From assembly GCA_002402105.1 (NCBI GenBank), contig NVVD01000002.1:164986-210797 (forward strand): a stretch of 45,812 bases of DNA. The letters are read 5' to 3'. This DNA comes from Candidatus Cloacimonadota bacterium (lineage in GTDB: Bacteria > Muiribacteriota > UBA6191). Position numbers and translations under genes: made by a program. The notes below the pieces were generated by a model. The model was not told the DNA's origin, ran no database searches, and saw only the letters and a program-made list of their open reading frames with translations. Shown here piece by piece: positions 35,224 to 43,040 of this stretch (position 1 is its first letter; each line of letters opens with the position of its first letter).

Positions 35224-36228
35224 ATGATATCTCTTTCAGTTATAGATAAAATGCGACCAAAAAACAAACAAGTAAACTTATTTTTATTAAGAGAAAATTG
35301 TGGAAAAGCCTTCTATAAAAAGTATCACTCTAAGTTTGTTGAAGTACCTTGCCCATCCTGCTCAAAAAATGGAGAAAAAGTTTATCAAAAATATGGCTAT
35401 AAACATTTAAAGTGTGAAAACTGCTTAACAGTTTGGTGTTCTCCTAGGCCTACAGGAACTCTTTTATCTGAGTATTATGCTTCTTCAGAATCTACAAAAT
35501 TATGGACTTCTATTTTAGTTGAAACTGATGTTGACAGAAAAGTATTACAGTATGAGCCAAGAGTAAATCAATTGATTAGATTACTAAAAAAGGATAAAAA
35601 ATTTAGGCCAAAATTAGCAGTAGATTTGGGTGCTGGCTCAGGTGCTTTTGCTTTATCTTTACAAAATAAATCTTATTTTTCAGAGGTTATAGCAGTAGAC
35701 TTTGAAGAAAATTGTTGTAATGTTTGTAATAAAAATGGCTTAAAAACTATTAAAGGCTCTATTGATGATTTAGAAGATAACTTATATAGTTTGATTACTA
35801 TGAATGATATGATAGAACATCTATTTAATCCTTTAGATTTTTTATCAAAATGTAATAAAGTATTAACTGATAATGGCTATATATCAATTGCATGCCCTAA
35901 TGGTGAAGGTTTTGATTTCAAGCTAATGAAAGAAAAAACGGTTAATATAACTCCTCCAGAGCATCTTAATTATTTTAACCCAGAATCGATTAAACTCTTA
36001 TTAGAGAGTACAGGTTTTGAGGTAGTTTTACTAGAGACTCCAGGTATTTTAGATGTAAGTATTATAAAAAGAGAAATCAATCAAAAAAACATTGATTTAT
36101 CAAAAAATAAATTTATAGAAGACTTATTGATAAATGGTGACGATGAAACTTTAAATAGTTTTCAATCTTTTTTAAGAGAAAATAAATTATCATCTCATAT
36201 GTTAGTTATAGCAAAAAAGATTAATTAG
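35224..36228 (+). CDS. SAM-dependent methyltransferase with N-terminal zinc ribbon (paralogue)
   Basis: A 334-residue methyltransferase with the same plan as the protein at 16414-17385. The zinc-ribbon cysteines are C43, C46, C64 and C67. Motif I is VDLGAGSGAFA near 137-147, followed by VIAVDF. The C-terminal half has PPEHLNYFNPESIKLLLE, TPGILDVSI and NKLSSHMLVIAKK, each with a clear counterpart in the first copy. It probably modifies a nucleotide sugar, possibly the one activated by the nucleotidyltransferase 3 bases upstream. Its end overlaps by 8 bases the convergent PIG-L deacetylase gene. The substrate is not determined. Confidence 0.82.
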   Translation: MISLSVIDKMRPKNKQVNLFLLRENCGKAFYKKYHSKFVEVPCPSCSKNGEKVYQKYGYKHLKCENCLTVWCSPRPTGTLLSEYYASSESTKLWTSILVETDVDRKVLQYEPRVNQLIRLLKKDKKFRPKLAVDLGAGSGAFALSLQNKSYFSEVIAVDFEENCCNVCNKNGLKTIKGSIDDLEDNLYSLITMNDMIEHLFNPLDFLSKCNKVLTDNGYISIACPNGEGFDFKLMKEKTVNITPPEHLNYFNPESIKLLLESTGFEVVLLETPGILDVSIIKREINQKNIDLSKNKFIEDLLINGDDETLNSFQSFLRENKLSSHMLVIAKKIN

Positions 36229-36919
36229 TAAAATACCTAATAATCTTAAAATTCTCAACAGCCTTAACCCCTTGAGCTCTACCCTGAATATAATGAATAT
36301 TTCTAATATTTTCAATAGAGCGTTCATGGGGGTCTTTTCTCATTTGAGAAGCATATAAAGATAAACCATGTAATTTATTTTCAAGTTCATCTTCAATATT
36401 TAAAAAGAAGTTGGCATCAAAGCTTTGATTGTTCCATGAAAAAGATGGGTTATCATACTCAATAACAAATGGAGAAAATCCCTTTAAATGATGGGGCCTT
36501 GGGCGTAATGCAGTAAAGCAACATTGATAAGTGACTCGGTGATCAACATTGTATGAGTTAGGAGCAGGAATAGCTACCATGGTAGGCATTAAAGTATTTA
36601 ATGAATATTTAGAATTTTTTTCAAGAGCATCTAAGATTTCTTTTTCGGAGATAGTATCAAGTTTTAAATGATATTTATCACCAGGAAATAAAACTTCGTA
36701 TCCATCAATTTTAAAATAATCCATTACAGATTCAAGCTCAGACTCTCTAGTAGAACTTTCAGAGAATCCTCCATATTGAGGTTCGTCTCCATATGTCATA
36801 ATTAAAACATATACGCTACCACCAGCATTTTTAACTTTTTGAATGAGTCCACCACAACCAAGAGTTTCATCATCAGGATGTGGAGATACAATTAAAAGTT
36901 TAGTGTTTTCATTAATCAT
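36221..36919 (-). CDS. PIG-L/LmbE-family zinc deacetylase
   Basis: A 232-residue protein of the PIG-L family, zinc enzymes that remove N-acetyl groups from GlcNAc-type sugars and related molecules. The metal-binding motif SPHPDDETLGCGG is at 12-24, and the second zinc-histidine element is suggested by SYNVDHRVTY. The segment TYGDEPQYGG and conserved Arg/Ser-rich helix (SESSTRESELES) are usual. It is the last gene of the seven-gene minus-strand operon and overlaps the preceding epimerase gene by 8 bases. It may deacetylate an amino sugar before radical SAM or aminotransfer steps, which is an inference from context. Confidence 0.87.
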   Translation of the reverse strand: MINENTKLLIVSPHPDDETLGCGGLIQKVKNAGGSVYVLIMTYGDEPQYGGFSESSTRESELESVMDYFKIDGYEVLFPGDKYHLKLDTISEKEILDALEKNSKYSLNTLMPTMVAIPAPNSYNVDHRVTYQCCFTALRPRPHHLKGFSPFVIEYDNPSFSWNNQSFDANFFLNIEDELENKLHGLSLYASQMRKDPHERSIENIRNIHYIQGRAQGVKAVENFKIIRYFTN

Positions 36920-37865
36920 TCTGTTGCTCTTTTATCCATTGTTTATTTTCAAGTAAGCCTTGATCTAAAGTATATTGGGGGCTCCAGTTTAAGTTTGACT
37001 TAGCTAAGTCAGAGTTACATTTTAAAACCATGATTTCACTTTGGGGGTGTGGATGCTCTTGTAAAATGATCTGATTATTTGACTTTATTTTATGGGCTAA
37101 ATTTATAATTGAAATAGTTTTACCACTTCCAGCATTTAAAATAAGTGGTGTATCTTTGGTGTTCATATATTGATATAAAAAATTAGCACAATCTTTAACG
37201 TATAAAAAGTCTCTATTTTGTGTGCCATCTCCAAATATTTTTAAATCTTCACCATTGATCGATTTTTCTAAGAAAATAGGAATGACTCCGCCTTCTTTGT
37301 TGTTGCTAGCCTGGTGGGGGCCGTAAGTATTGAATGGTCTAGCGATTTTAATAGTTGATTGATAGCTATAGTGATATGAAATAGCGATTTGTTCAGCTGC
37401 AAGTTTACTAGCACCATAGGGGGAAACAGGTAAAGTGTTATGAGCTTCTGAGATTCCATTTGTTGTTGCATCTTCATATTGTGCATGAAGTCCATAAACC
37501 ATACAAGTACTAGTCATTAAAAAAGGAATTTTAAACTCTCTACATTTTTCTAAAATATTATGTGTTCCATTAGCGTTAACTGCCATATATTTTTTAGGAT
37601 TGTCTAAACTATCATGTACATCACCAAGAGCAGCTAAATGATAAACTTGTGTGATGTTATTCCATGGGATTTTATCTAAATCATTGTCGTTAAGAATTGA
37701 GCCTTTGATAAAAGTATAATCATCTAAAATGTTGAGATTATTTTTTTTACCAAAACTAAGATCATCTAATATGATGGTATGGTAATCATTATCATTTAAG
37801 TGTTTACAAAGCCAACTACCAATAAAACCTGCCCCGCCCGTTACGAGTACTTTTTTATTTGTCAT
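36912..37865 (-). CDS. NAD-dependent sugar epimerase/dehydratase (GalE-like extended SDR)
   Basis: A 317-residue extended SDR with VTGGAGFIGSW (8-18), the TSTCMVYG segment, and Tyr150/Lys154 in SPYGASK, so the active site is complete. ARPFNTYGPHQ and RDFLYVKDCANF are common to GalE-like epimerases and nucleotide-sugar dehydratases. It would change a nucleotide sugar at C4 (or C5). The start at ATG 37865 is preferred over the TTG at 37874 and overlaps the radical SAM gene by 11 bases. It overlaps the PIG-L gene by 8 bases. The family is firm and the substrate is unknown. Confidence 0.85.
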   Translation of the reverse strand: MTNKKVLVTGGAGFIGSWLCKHLNDNDYHTIILDDLSFGKKNNLNILDDYTFIKGSILNDNDLDKIPWNNITQVYHLAALGDVHDSLDNPKKYMAVNANGTHNILEKCREFKIPFLMTSTCMVYGLHAQYEDATTNGISEAHNTLPVSPYGASKLAAEQIAISYHYSYQSTIKIARPFNTYGPHQASNNKEGGVIPIFLEKSINGEDLKIFGDGTQNRDFLYVKDCANFLYQYMNTKDTPLILNAGSGKTISIINLAHKIKSNNQIILQEHPHPQSEIMVLKCNSDLAKSNLNWSPQYTLDQGLLENKQWIKEQQND

Positions 37866-38826
37866 GTTTGTCAAATTTCATGGCATCACATCCATTACAA
37901 TAGTGTTTTTGATTTCGTCTAAAGTCTTTATACTTTGGATGATTCCAGAGTTGGTCTATACTTTTTATATTTGAAAGTTTATCAATATGCCAATCTGGTA
38001 ATAAAGTACAAGGAGTAACATATCCTATACGATTTACATAAATATTTTGCCATGTTTGAGGGCATCTTTCACCTAACATAAAATGATATCTACGTTTATC
38101 TTTGTGGTATCTACCGAGTGGTGTAGAAACAATCATTTTCCAATGTTTGTTTTCTTTTAGACTTTCTATGGTTTCATATAATTTATACTCTTCTTGATAA
38201 GGAACTCGTAAGTTATCAATATCTCTAGCTATGTTAGGGCCAAAAATAATATGCATATCTACTTCTAGTTTATCTAAAGCATTAGAAATAGCTATAATTT
38301 CGTGGGCATTGGCTTTTTGTACTAAAGTATTCACTTTAAGATGAGTTTTAGACTTATCTCTAAGTGATAAAAATAAACGAAGTTTTTTCCAGACGGGTAC
38401 ATTAATATGTCCTGTAAAGTCTTTAGTTTGTTTTTCAATACTATCAATAGAAAGAGTAATACCATCAAGTCCGATATCAAGAAGCTTTTTAAACATTTTT
38501 TCATTTAATAAAAGCCCATTTGAAGTAAAGTAAACTTTAAAATCTAAGCTCTTGGCAAGTTTAATTAAATCAAAAAACCTTGAGTGATAGGTAATTTCTC
38601 CCCATCCTCCAATATCAATTTCTTTGATGTTTAACTTATTGAGACGATGTAAAGTGTCTGAATAAAGGTCAAAGTTCATCTCATCTAAATCAATGTTTAG
38701 TTCATGTCTTGGACACATAGTACAATCAAGATTACAGGCATTGTTTGCCTCTAATTGTATCATGTTTGGTTTGTTTGGAATTTGGAATAAAATTCGTTGT
38801 AAATCATCTAACCAATATCTAGCCAT
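37855..38826 (-). CDS. Radical SAM protein with SPASM-like C-terminal cysteines
   Basis: A 323-residue radical SAM enzyme. The cluster motif is C31-x3-C35-x2-C38 (CNLDCTMC). The barrel shows EIDIGGWGEITYHSRFFDLI and VYFTSNGLLLNEKMFKKLLD. The C-terminus carries extra cysteines (GERCPQTW, TPCTLLPDW and HYCNGCD), consistent with a SPASM/twitch auxiliary cluster. It resembles the C-terminal half of the fusion protein encoded upstream. I chose ATG 38826 because GGAAAG lies just before it and it starts the natural fold; an upstream ATG at 38880 would add 18 residues and overlap the fusion by 62 bases. Sugar-modifying reactions such as dehydrogenation or epimerisation are possible. Confidence 0.85.
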   Translation of the reverse strand: MARYWLDDLQRILFQIPNKPNMIQLEANNACNLDCTMCPRHELNIDLDEMNFDLYSDTLHRLNKLNIKEIDIGGWGEITYHSRFFDLIKLAKSLDFKVYFTSNGLLLNEKMFKKLLDIGLDGITLSIDSIEKQTKDFTGHINVPVWKKLRLFLSLRDKSKTHLKVNTLVQKANAHEIIAISNALDKLEVDMHIIFGPNIARDIDNLRVPYQEEYKLYETIESLKENKHWKMIVSTPLGRYHKDKRRYHFMLGERCPQTWQNIYVNRIGYVTPCTLLPDWHIDKLSNIKSIDQLWNHPKYKDFRRNQKHYCNGCDAMKFDKHDK

Positions 38827-40345
38827 ATACTTTCCACATGTTACAGTCTTTACACACATCAATTTTATCAAAGTCACCATTGATATGGTGTTTTCTTAGT
38901 AGTTGGTACTCTGAATTATTCCAGATATCTTTTAAGGGTTGTTTATGGATGTTCCCCATATTCATGTTATCATCAAAAACAGCACAACAAATAGAGACGC
39001 TTCCATCATAAAATACCATCATTGTTCTAAAGAGTTCTTTACAGGGATATCTTGTCATTTTTAAGTCATTGAGTGTTCCATTTTTTTGGATAACTCCACC
39101 CCAATTATGAACATTTGGGACAGATACATCATCAACTTTATCTTTCCAATAATTACAAAAATCATCAACTTCTTTTTGAGTTTCATCCATTTTAATGATT
39201 TGAAGAGTTAATTGAACATCTTGTTCTTTATTTTGTTCTTTTCTTAGCTTTAAAAATAATGAAATAGCATTTTGTACTTTGTCAAAATTACCGTTGATTC
39301 TTACCTTTTCATAAACTTCTTTTGTTGCTCCATCTAAACTTATACTTAAAATGTGAGGGGGGTCTTTTAATAGTTTATTGATTCGTTCTTCTGTTAGGTA
39401 GTGACCATTAGTATTAATTTTTATGTTGAAGCCATATTGTTTAGCTAATGTAACCATTTCATATACTTCTTCTGTAATGAAAGGTTCTCCATAACCATTT
39501 AAGGTAATCTCTGAGACACCAGCTTCTTTAGCTTGAATCATTACTTTTGTATAATCTTTTATACTCATTGTGCCAAGGGGCCTAGTCATATGATCTCTTG
39601 GGCACATTACACACTTTAAATTACATTTATTGGTTGGTTCAATGTTTAGCATGACAGGAGTTTGGGGAAGTTCAATTAATGTGTCATTAGAATACTTTAT
39701 CCATTGAGATAGACTTGTATTTAAAATATCTTTTGATTTATTTAATAATCTTTGGAGAAACTCAAAGTCACGTTTTGAGCCAGTAGTCCATCGTAGCTCA
39801 GGGCGTAAAAGTTTATTATTGCTTGGCTGAATCCTAAGAACTTTAGTTTCATCTTGTTTTTCTGTTAAAAATAATTCTTTTGGCCGTTTATGGTAGTCTA
39901 CTTTTTCAATAGATTGAATAGTGGATGCTCTATAAAATTCAAGGTTGACTCCAACTGGAAATCCCCAAGTGACAGCAAAACCATAGTTGAATAAAGCTTC
40001 TAAACCTTGATCGACTAACTCTAATCCTACAATAGGGTTGTCAGCTTTTATCCTGATGATAGAATCTACTTTATTTATTTTAATTGCTTCTTGTAGTCGA
40101 GGAATTTCTTCGGAGAAATGACTAAAATGAAAGTTGACTTGAGGAAAAATGAGTTTTAAATTTTCAACTTCTTTTAAATGATGTTCACCAAAAATAGATA
40201 AAAAAGTCGTAATATTATTTTTACTTTGTAATTGGGAAAGCAGAATATTTAATGAGTTTTGTATGCCTATAGCATCAAAAACTTTTGTATTTTGTCCAAG
40301 CCAGTTTTGATTTAGATCAAGAAGGACTACAAAACATGATTTCAT
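38819..40345 (-). CDS. SpsF-like cytidylyltransferase fused to radical SAM/SPASM domain
   Basis: A 508-residue two-domain protein. Residues about 1-205 resemble SpsF/KdsB-type nucleotidyltransferases: IIRIKADNPIVGLELVDQGL (97-116) with the metal-binding Asp, and LRWTTGSKRDFEFLQRLL (184-201). The usual N-terminal nucleotide loop rich in Arg/Gly is poorly kept. Residues about 230-508 are a radical SAM domain with C241-x3-C245-x2-C248 (CNLKCVMC), ITLNGYGEPF, KINTNGHYL and a SPASM-like end (SICCAVFDD, then CKDCNMW). The start ATG 40345 has AAGGAA just upstream; an ATG at 40372 has none. The 8-base overlap with the next radical SAM gene suggests a working pair. The exact reaction is not known. Confidence 0.8.
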   Translation of the reverse strand: MKSCFVVLLDLNQNWLGQNTKVFDAIGIQNSLNILLSQLQSKNNITTFLSIFGEHHLKEVENLKLIFPQVNFHFSHFSEEIPRLQEAIKINKVDSIIRIKADNPIVGLELVDQGLEALFNYGFAVTWGFPVGVNLEFYRASTIQSIEKVDYHKRPKELFLTEKQDETKVLRIQPSNNKLLRPELRWTTGSKRDFEFLQRLLNKSKDILNTSLSQWIKYSNDTLIELPQTPVMLNIEPTNKCNLKCVMCPRDHMTRPLGTMSIKDYTKVMIQAKEAGVSEITLNGYGEPFITEEVYEMVTLAKQYGFNIKINTNGHYLTEERINKLLKDPPHILSISLDGATKEVYEKVRINGNFDKVQNAISLFLKLRKEQNKEQDVQLTLQIIKMDETQKEVDDFCNYWKDKVDDVSVPNVHNWGGVIQKNGTLNDLKMTRYPCKELFRTMMVFYDGSVSICCAVFDDNMNMGNIHKQPLKDIWNNSEYQLLRKHHINGDFDKIDVCKDCNMWKVYG

Positions 40346-40372
40346 TTTTTTCCTTTGTATTTTAATTAACAT

Positions 40373-41116
40373 TTATCTATCGGCAATAAAAGAGCTATAT
40401 GCGATAGTTGTTCCAGATTGTAGAATGATACTTTTTGCTTCACAGGAAGAATATTGCATTAACAAATCAATAACTGAAAGGTGGCTTGTAAAGTTTTCAT
40501 TTCTTTTATTTTTATAGATAGGGTTAGTTGAATGAATAAATAAAGAAATACTTTCTTTTGTAAACTCTGTTGGGTTCAGATAATTGAGTGAAACTTCTCC
40601 AGTAATATATTGTCTACCAGAAAGAGACTGAATAAGATCTATAATTCGTTGCGTTTTTGTACTATTTATTTGAAATTTAGATGATAGCTGTAGAGGAGTA
40701 TCAATTTGTAGATATTTTCTAACAAGTGAAATAAATGATAAATTGAAGTCGATTAAAAATTGATGATTTGTTGTATAAACCTTTTCAAGAAGCGGAAAAA
40801 AGGAATGATAAAAATCCTCTTTACAGTAGGCTCTTTGTAAGGTTTTAAGGTGTTTTTGTATATAAGAAGAGTTAGAAATCTTTACATCTTTAATAATTGA
40901 ACTTAAAGAGCAATTTACCGGAAGAGTGAGATATAATTTAGAGCCATTGAAGACTATTTGATTTCTATTTTGAAAATTACGTTTACAATACTGTACATCA
41001 TCTAAGAAAATATACTCATCAGCAAGCATCATTTTATTAAAAAAACCAATCCAAGGTAGGCATTCAGGTTGGTGTATAGCTATTACTTTTTTAGTATTTG
41101 ATAAGTTCATAGTCAT
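40373..41116 (-). CDS. WbqC-like family protein
   Basis: A 247-residue protein of the WbqC family, found in O-antigen and other surface-glycan clusters. The N-terminal signature is visible (VIAIHQPECLPWIGFFNKM), followed by ADEYIFLDDVQYCKRNFQNR and LYLTLPVNCS. The family is often found with aminotransferases and glycine- or amino-acid-modified sugars, but its activity is not established to my knowledge. There is no signal peptide. The start is ATG 41116 or 41110, with no clear ribosome site, and it overlaps the GT2 gene by about 20-26 bases, so it is probably translated by coupling. A 27-base gap separates it from the SpsF-radical SAM fusion. Confidence 0.85.
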   Translation of the reverse strand: MTMNLSNTKKVIAIHQPECLPWIGFFNKMMLADEYIFLDDVQYCKRNFQNRNQIVFNGSKLYLTLPVNCSLSSIIKDVKISNSSYIQKHLKTLQRAYCKEDFYHSFFPLLEKVYTTNHQFLIDFNLSFISLVRKYLQIDTPLQLSSKFQINSTKTQRIIDLIQSLSGRQYITGEVSLNYLNPTEFTKESISLFIHSTNPIYKNKRNENFTSHLSVIDLLMQYSSCEAKSIILQSGTTIAYSSFIADR

Positions 41117-42014
41117 TTTTTGTAAATTTTTTAAGTCTGTTTTTTCGTATTTTTAAAATTTTACTATAATTTCTAAGTCCAAACCAGAAAACTTTTAAAT
41201 AATCAAAGGTTTTGTCTTTAATAATTGATTTTATAATAAATAGAGGGAAAAAAACGAAGTGGTAAATCCATAGTTTAAGGTCTGTAATATTTAGCCAAAA
41301 AAAGAGCAGTTTGTTACGTCTATTTGTGGCAATTACAAAGCTTCGATCAAATTTTGATATTGTTGCTTGATTCAGATGCTTTGTAATAGCTTTTGGTTCA
41401 TAAATAATTTCATAACCCATTTTTTTTGCACGATAAGATAAATCTACGTCTTCCCAATAAAAAGGAAGGAGTAGCTCTTCAAAACCTCCAACTAATTGGA
41501 GTTTGTCAGAACAATAAGCGCCGAGACTTCCAAAAGGCATAATTTTCGACTGATTTATTTGGTTTGGTGTAAAATTATGCTTTAGTAATAAGTGACCAAA
41601 TTTTATTTCAGCATCAATTAAACCTGCTTGATATTTTAAGTCATCTTCATTAATACTCATAGGTACGGCTAAAAACAGTTTAGGGTTTTTGTGAAAACAA
41701 GTTAATAGGTTTTCGATGTAATTTTCTTGAATAAACTCATCATTATTTAATAAAATTAAATATTTACCCTTAGTTATATTAAAAGCTTTATTATATGCAC
41801 ATAAAACTATATTTTCTTGAAGAAAAAAGGGAGTAATTTGTTTAGAAAATTTTTTAATAATTTCTAGACTAGAATCAGTACTACAATTATCAACAATAAT
41901 GAGCTCACCATTTAAAGAAGAAGACTTCATGATATTTAAAGTATGCAAAATTGACCTCTCTAAAATAAAGTCTCCGTTATAATTTAAAATGAGAATAGAA
42001 TAATCTAAAGTCAT
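41091..42014 (-). CDS. Family 2 glycosyltransferase, rhamnosyltransferase-like
   Basis: A 307-residue GT-A transferase. ILILNYNGDFILERSI (7-22) opens the nucleotide-binding half, LIIVDNCSTDSSLEIIKKF carries the conserved Asp (42), LLNNDEF (88-94) stands where the DxD metal motif is expected, and FYWEDVDLSYR (185-195) contains the catalytic base region. The C-terminus has a hydrophobic stretch (LWIYHFVFFPLFIIKSII), so it probably touches the inner membrane. The plan fits rhamnosyl- or deoxysugar transferases of the GT2 family. It overlaps the RmlD-like gene upstream by 4 bases, which supports a deoxysugar donor. Confidence 0.87.
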   Translation of the reverse strand: MTLDYSILILNYNGDFILERSILHTLNIMKSSSLNGELIIVDNCSTDSSLEIIKKFSKQITPFFLQENIVLCAYNKAFNITKGKYLILLNNDEFIQENYIENLLTCFHKNPKLFLAVPMSINEDDLKYQAGLIDAEIKFGHLLLKHNFTPNQINQSKIMPFGSLGAYCSDKLQLVGGFEELLLPFYWEDVDLSYRAKKMGYEIIYEPKAITKHLNQATISKFDRSFVIATNRRNKLLFFWLNITDLKLWIYHFVFFPLFIIKSIIKDKTFDYLKVFWFGLRNYSKILKIRKNRLKKFTKNDYELIKY

Positions 42015-42877
42015 ATACTTTCTCTTTGCTTTTTAATATTTTGCAGAATTTCTTTTAATTTAAATGATTTAAGATATTTACTACTTAAATGAGAGTATTT
42101 AGGTCTGATTTTAGAGTAATCATTTTTAGGAAATTTACATGGAATTACAATTTTATTTAAATGAAATATATTTTCGATTAATCTACCTGCTTGATAGATA
42201 GAATTACACTCAGAGGCAATATGAAATAATCCAAATTGATTATTTAGAATTAAAGTTTGAATTGTTTTAAAAATTTCAAAACTTGAGATAGGGCTAAAGG
42301 TTTTATCATAAAAAAGTTTAATTTTAGTATTGCTTAGAGAAGACTCTATAATCCAGTCGATTAGGCTATTGTTATGATGTTTCAATTTTAGAAAATGTCC
42401 AATTGGAGTAAACCTTAAAATAATCGACTTTTGATAAGATTGAATAGCTTGTTCACCATATAATTTTGATTTGGCATAAGATGAAAGAGGGTCTGTATGA
42501 GAGTTTTCATTATAATCTCCTAAATTTCCGTTAAATACAAAGTCTGTAGATAAATAAATGAAAGGGATATTGTTTTTTTTAGCTAGTGAGAGTAGTTTTT
42601 GAGTAGAGAGATGATTGATTTGATTTGTTAGTTTTGGGTTATTTTCTGAAAAGCTTACATCAGTAAGAGCAGCACAATGAATAATTAAGTCCAGTTTTTG
42701 ATGATTGAAACTTTGTTGAGATAAAAAAATATCTTTTGATAAATCAATTAATTTTGAAGGAAATTGTGTACAAATTTTTTGATGATAAGTACCAAAAATA
42801 TTATTTTTATCAAGATAAAAGTAGTGGGCTAGATTAAAACCAACTTGTCCCATGATTCCTGTGATTAAAATATTCAT
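42011..42877 (-). CDS. RmlD-like dTDP-4-dehydrorhamnose reductase (SDR)
   Basis: A 288-residue SDR of the RmlD-type group. The cofactor motif is ILITGIMGQVGFNLA (3-17), STDFVFNG (110-117) holds the catalytic Thr, and Tyr134/Lys138 lie in SSYAKSK. The active site is complete. RmlD-type enzymes reduce a 4-keto deoxysugar nucleotide. RmlA, B and C of the dTDP-rhamnose pathway are not adjacent, although an RmlA-like gene lies at 34492. The start is the ATG at 42877; the in-frame TTG four codons upstream is less likely. It is the first gene of the seven-gene minus-strand operon. Confidence 0.85.
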   Translation of the reverse strand: MNILITGIMGQVGFNLAHYFYLDKNNIFGTYHQKICTQFPSKLIDLSKDIFLSQQSFNHQKLDLIIHCAALTDVSFSENNPKLTNQINHLSTQKLLSLAKKNNIPFIYLSTDFVFNGNLGDYNENSHTDPLSSYAKSKLYGEQAIQSYQKSIILRFTPIGHFLKLKHHNNSLIDWIIESSLSNTKIKLFYDKTFSPISSFEIFKTIQTLILNNQFGLFHIASECNSIYQAGRLIENIFHLNKIVIPCKFPKNDYSKIRPKYSHLSSKYLKSFKLKEILQNIKKQRESI

Positions 42878-43040
42878 AATAGTATCCAAAGCAATAGGTT
42901 TTGTAAGAATTTATAAAAGGAGTGATTATTTACAATTCTCAAAACGATTTTCTTTTAGTATAATTGTAATATAAATTTTAGCAAAGAAAAAATTTCTCAT
43001 ATACTCTCTAATAAGATGTTTAATAAAAACAAGGAATAAA

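Noticed and set aside
42929-42964. Promoter with TTTACA and TATAAT before the ATPase gene
   Set aside because: The spacing is about 24 bases, too long for a standard sigma-70 promoter; the -10 alone is common in this A+T-rich DNA.
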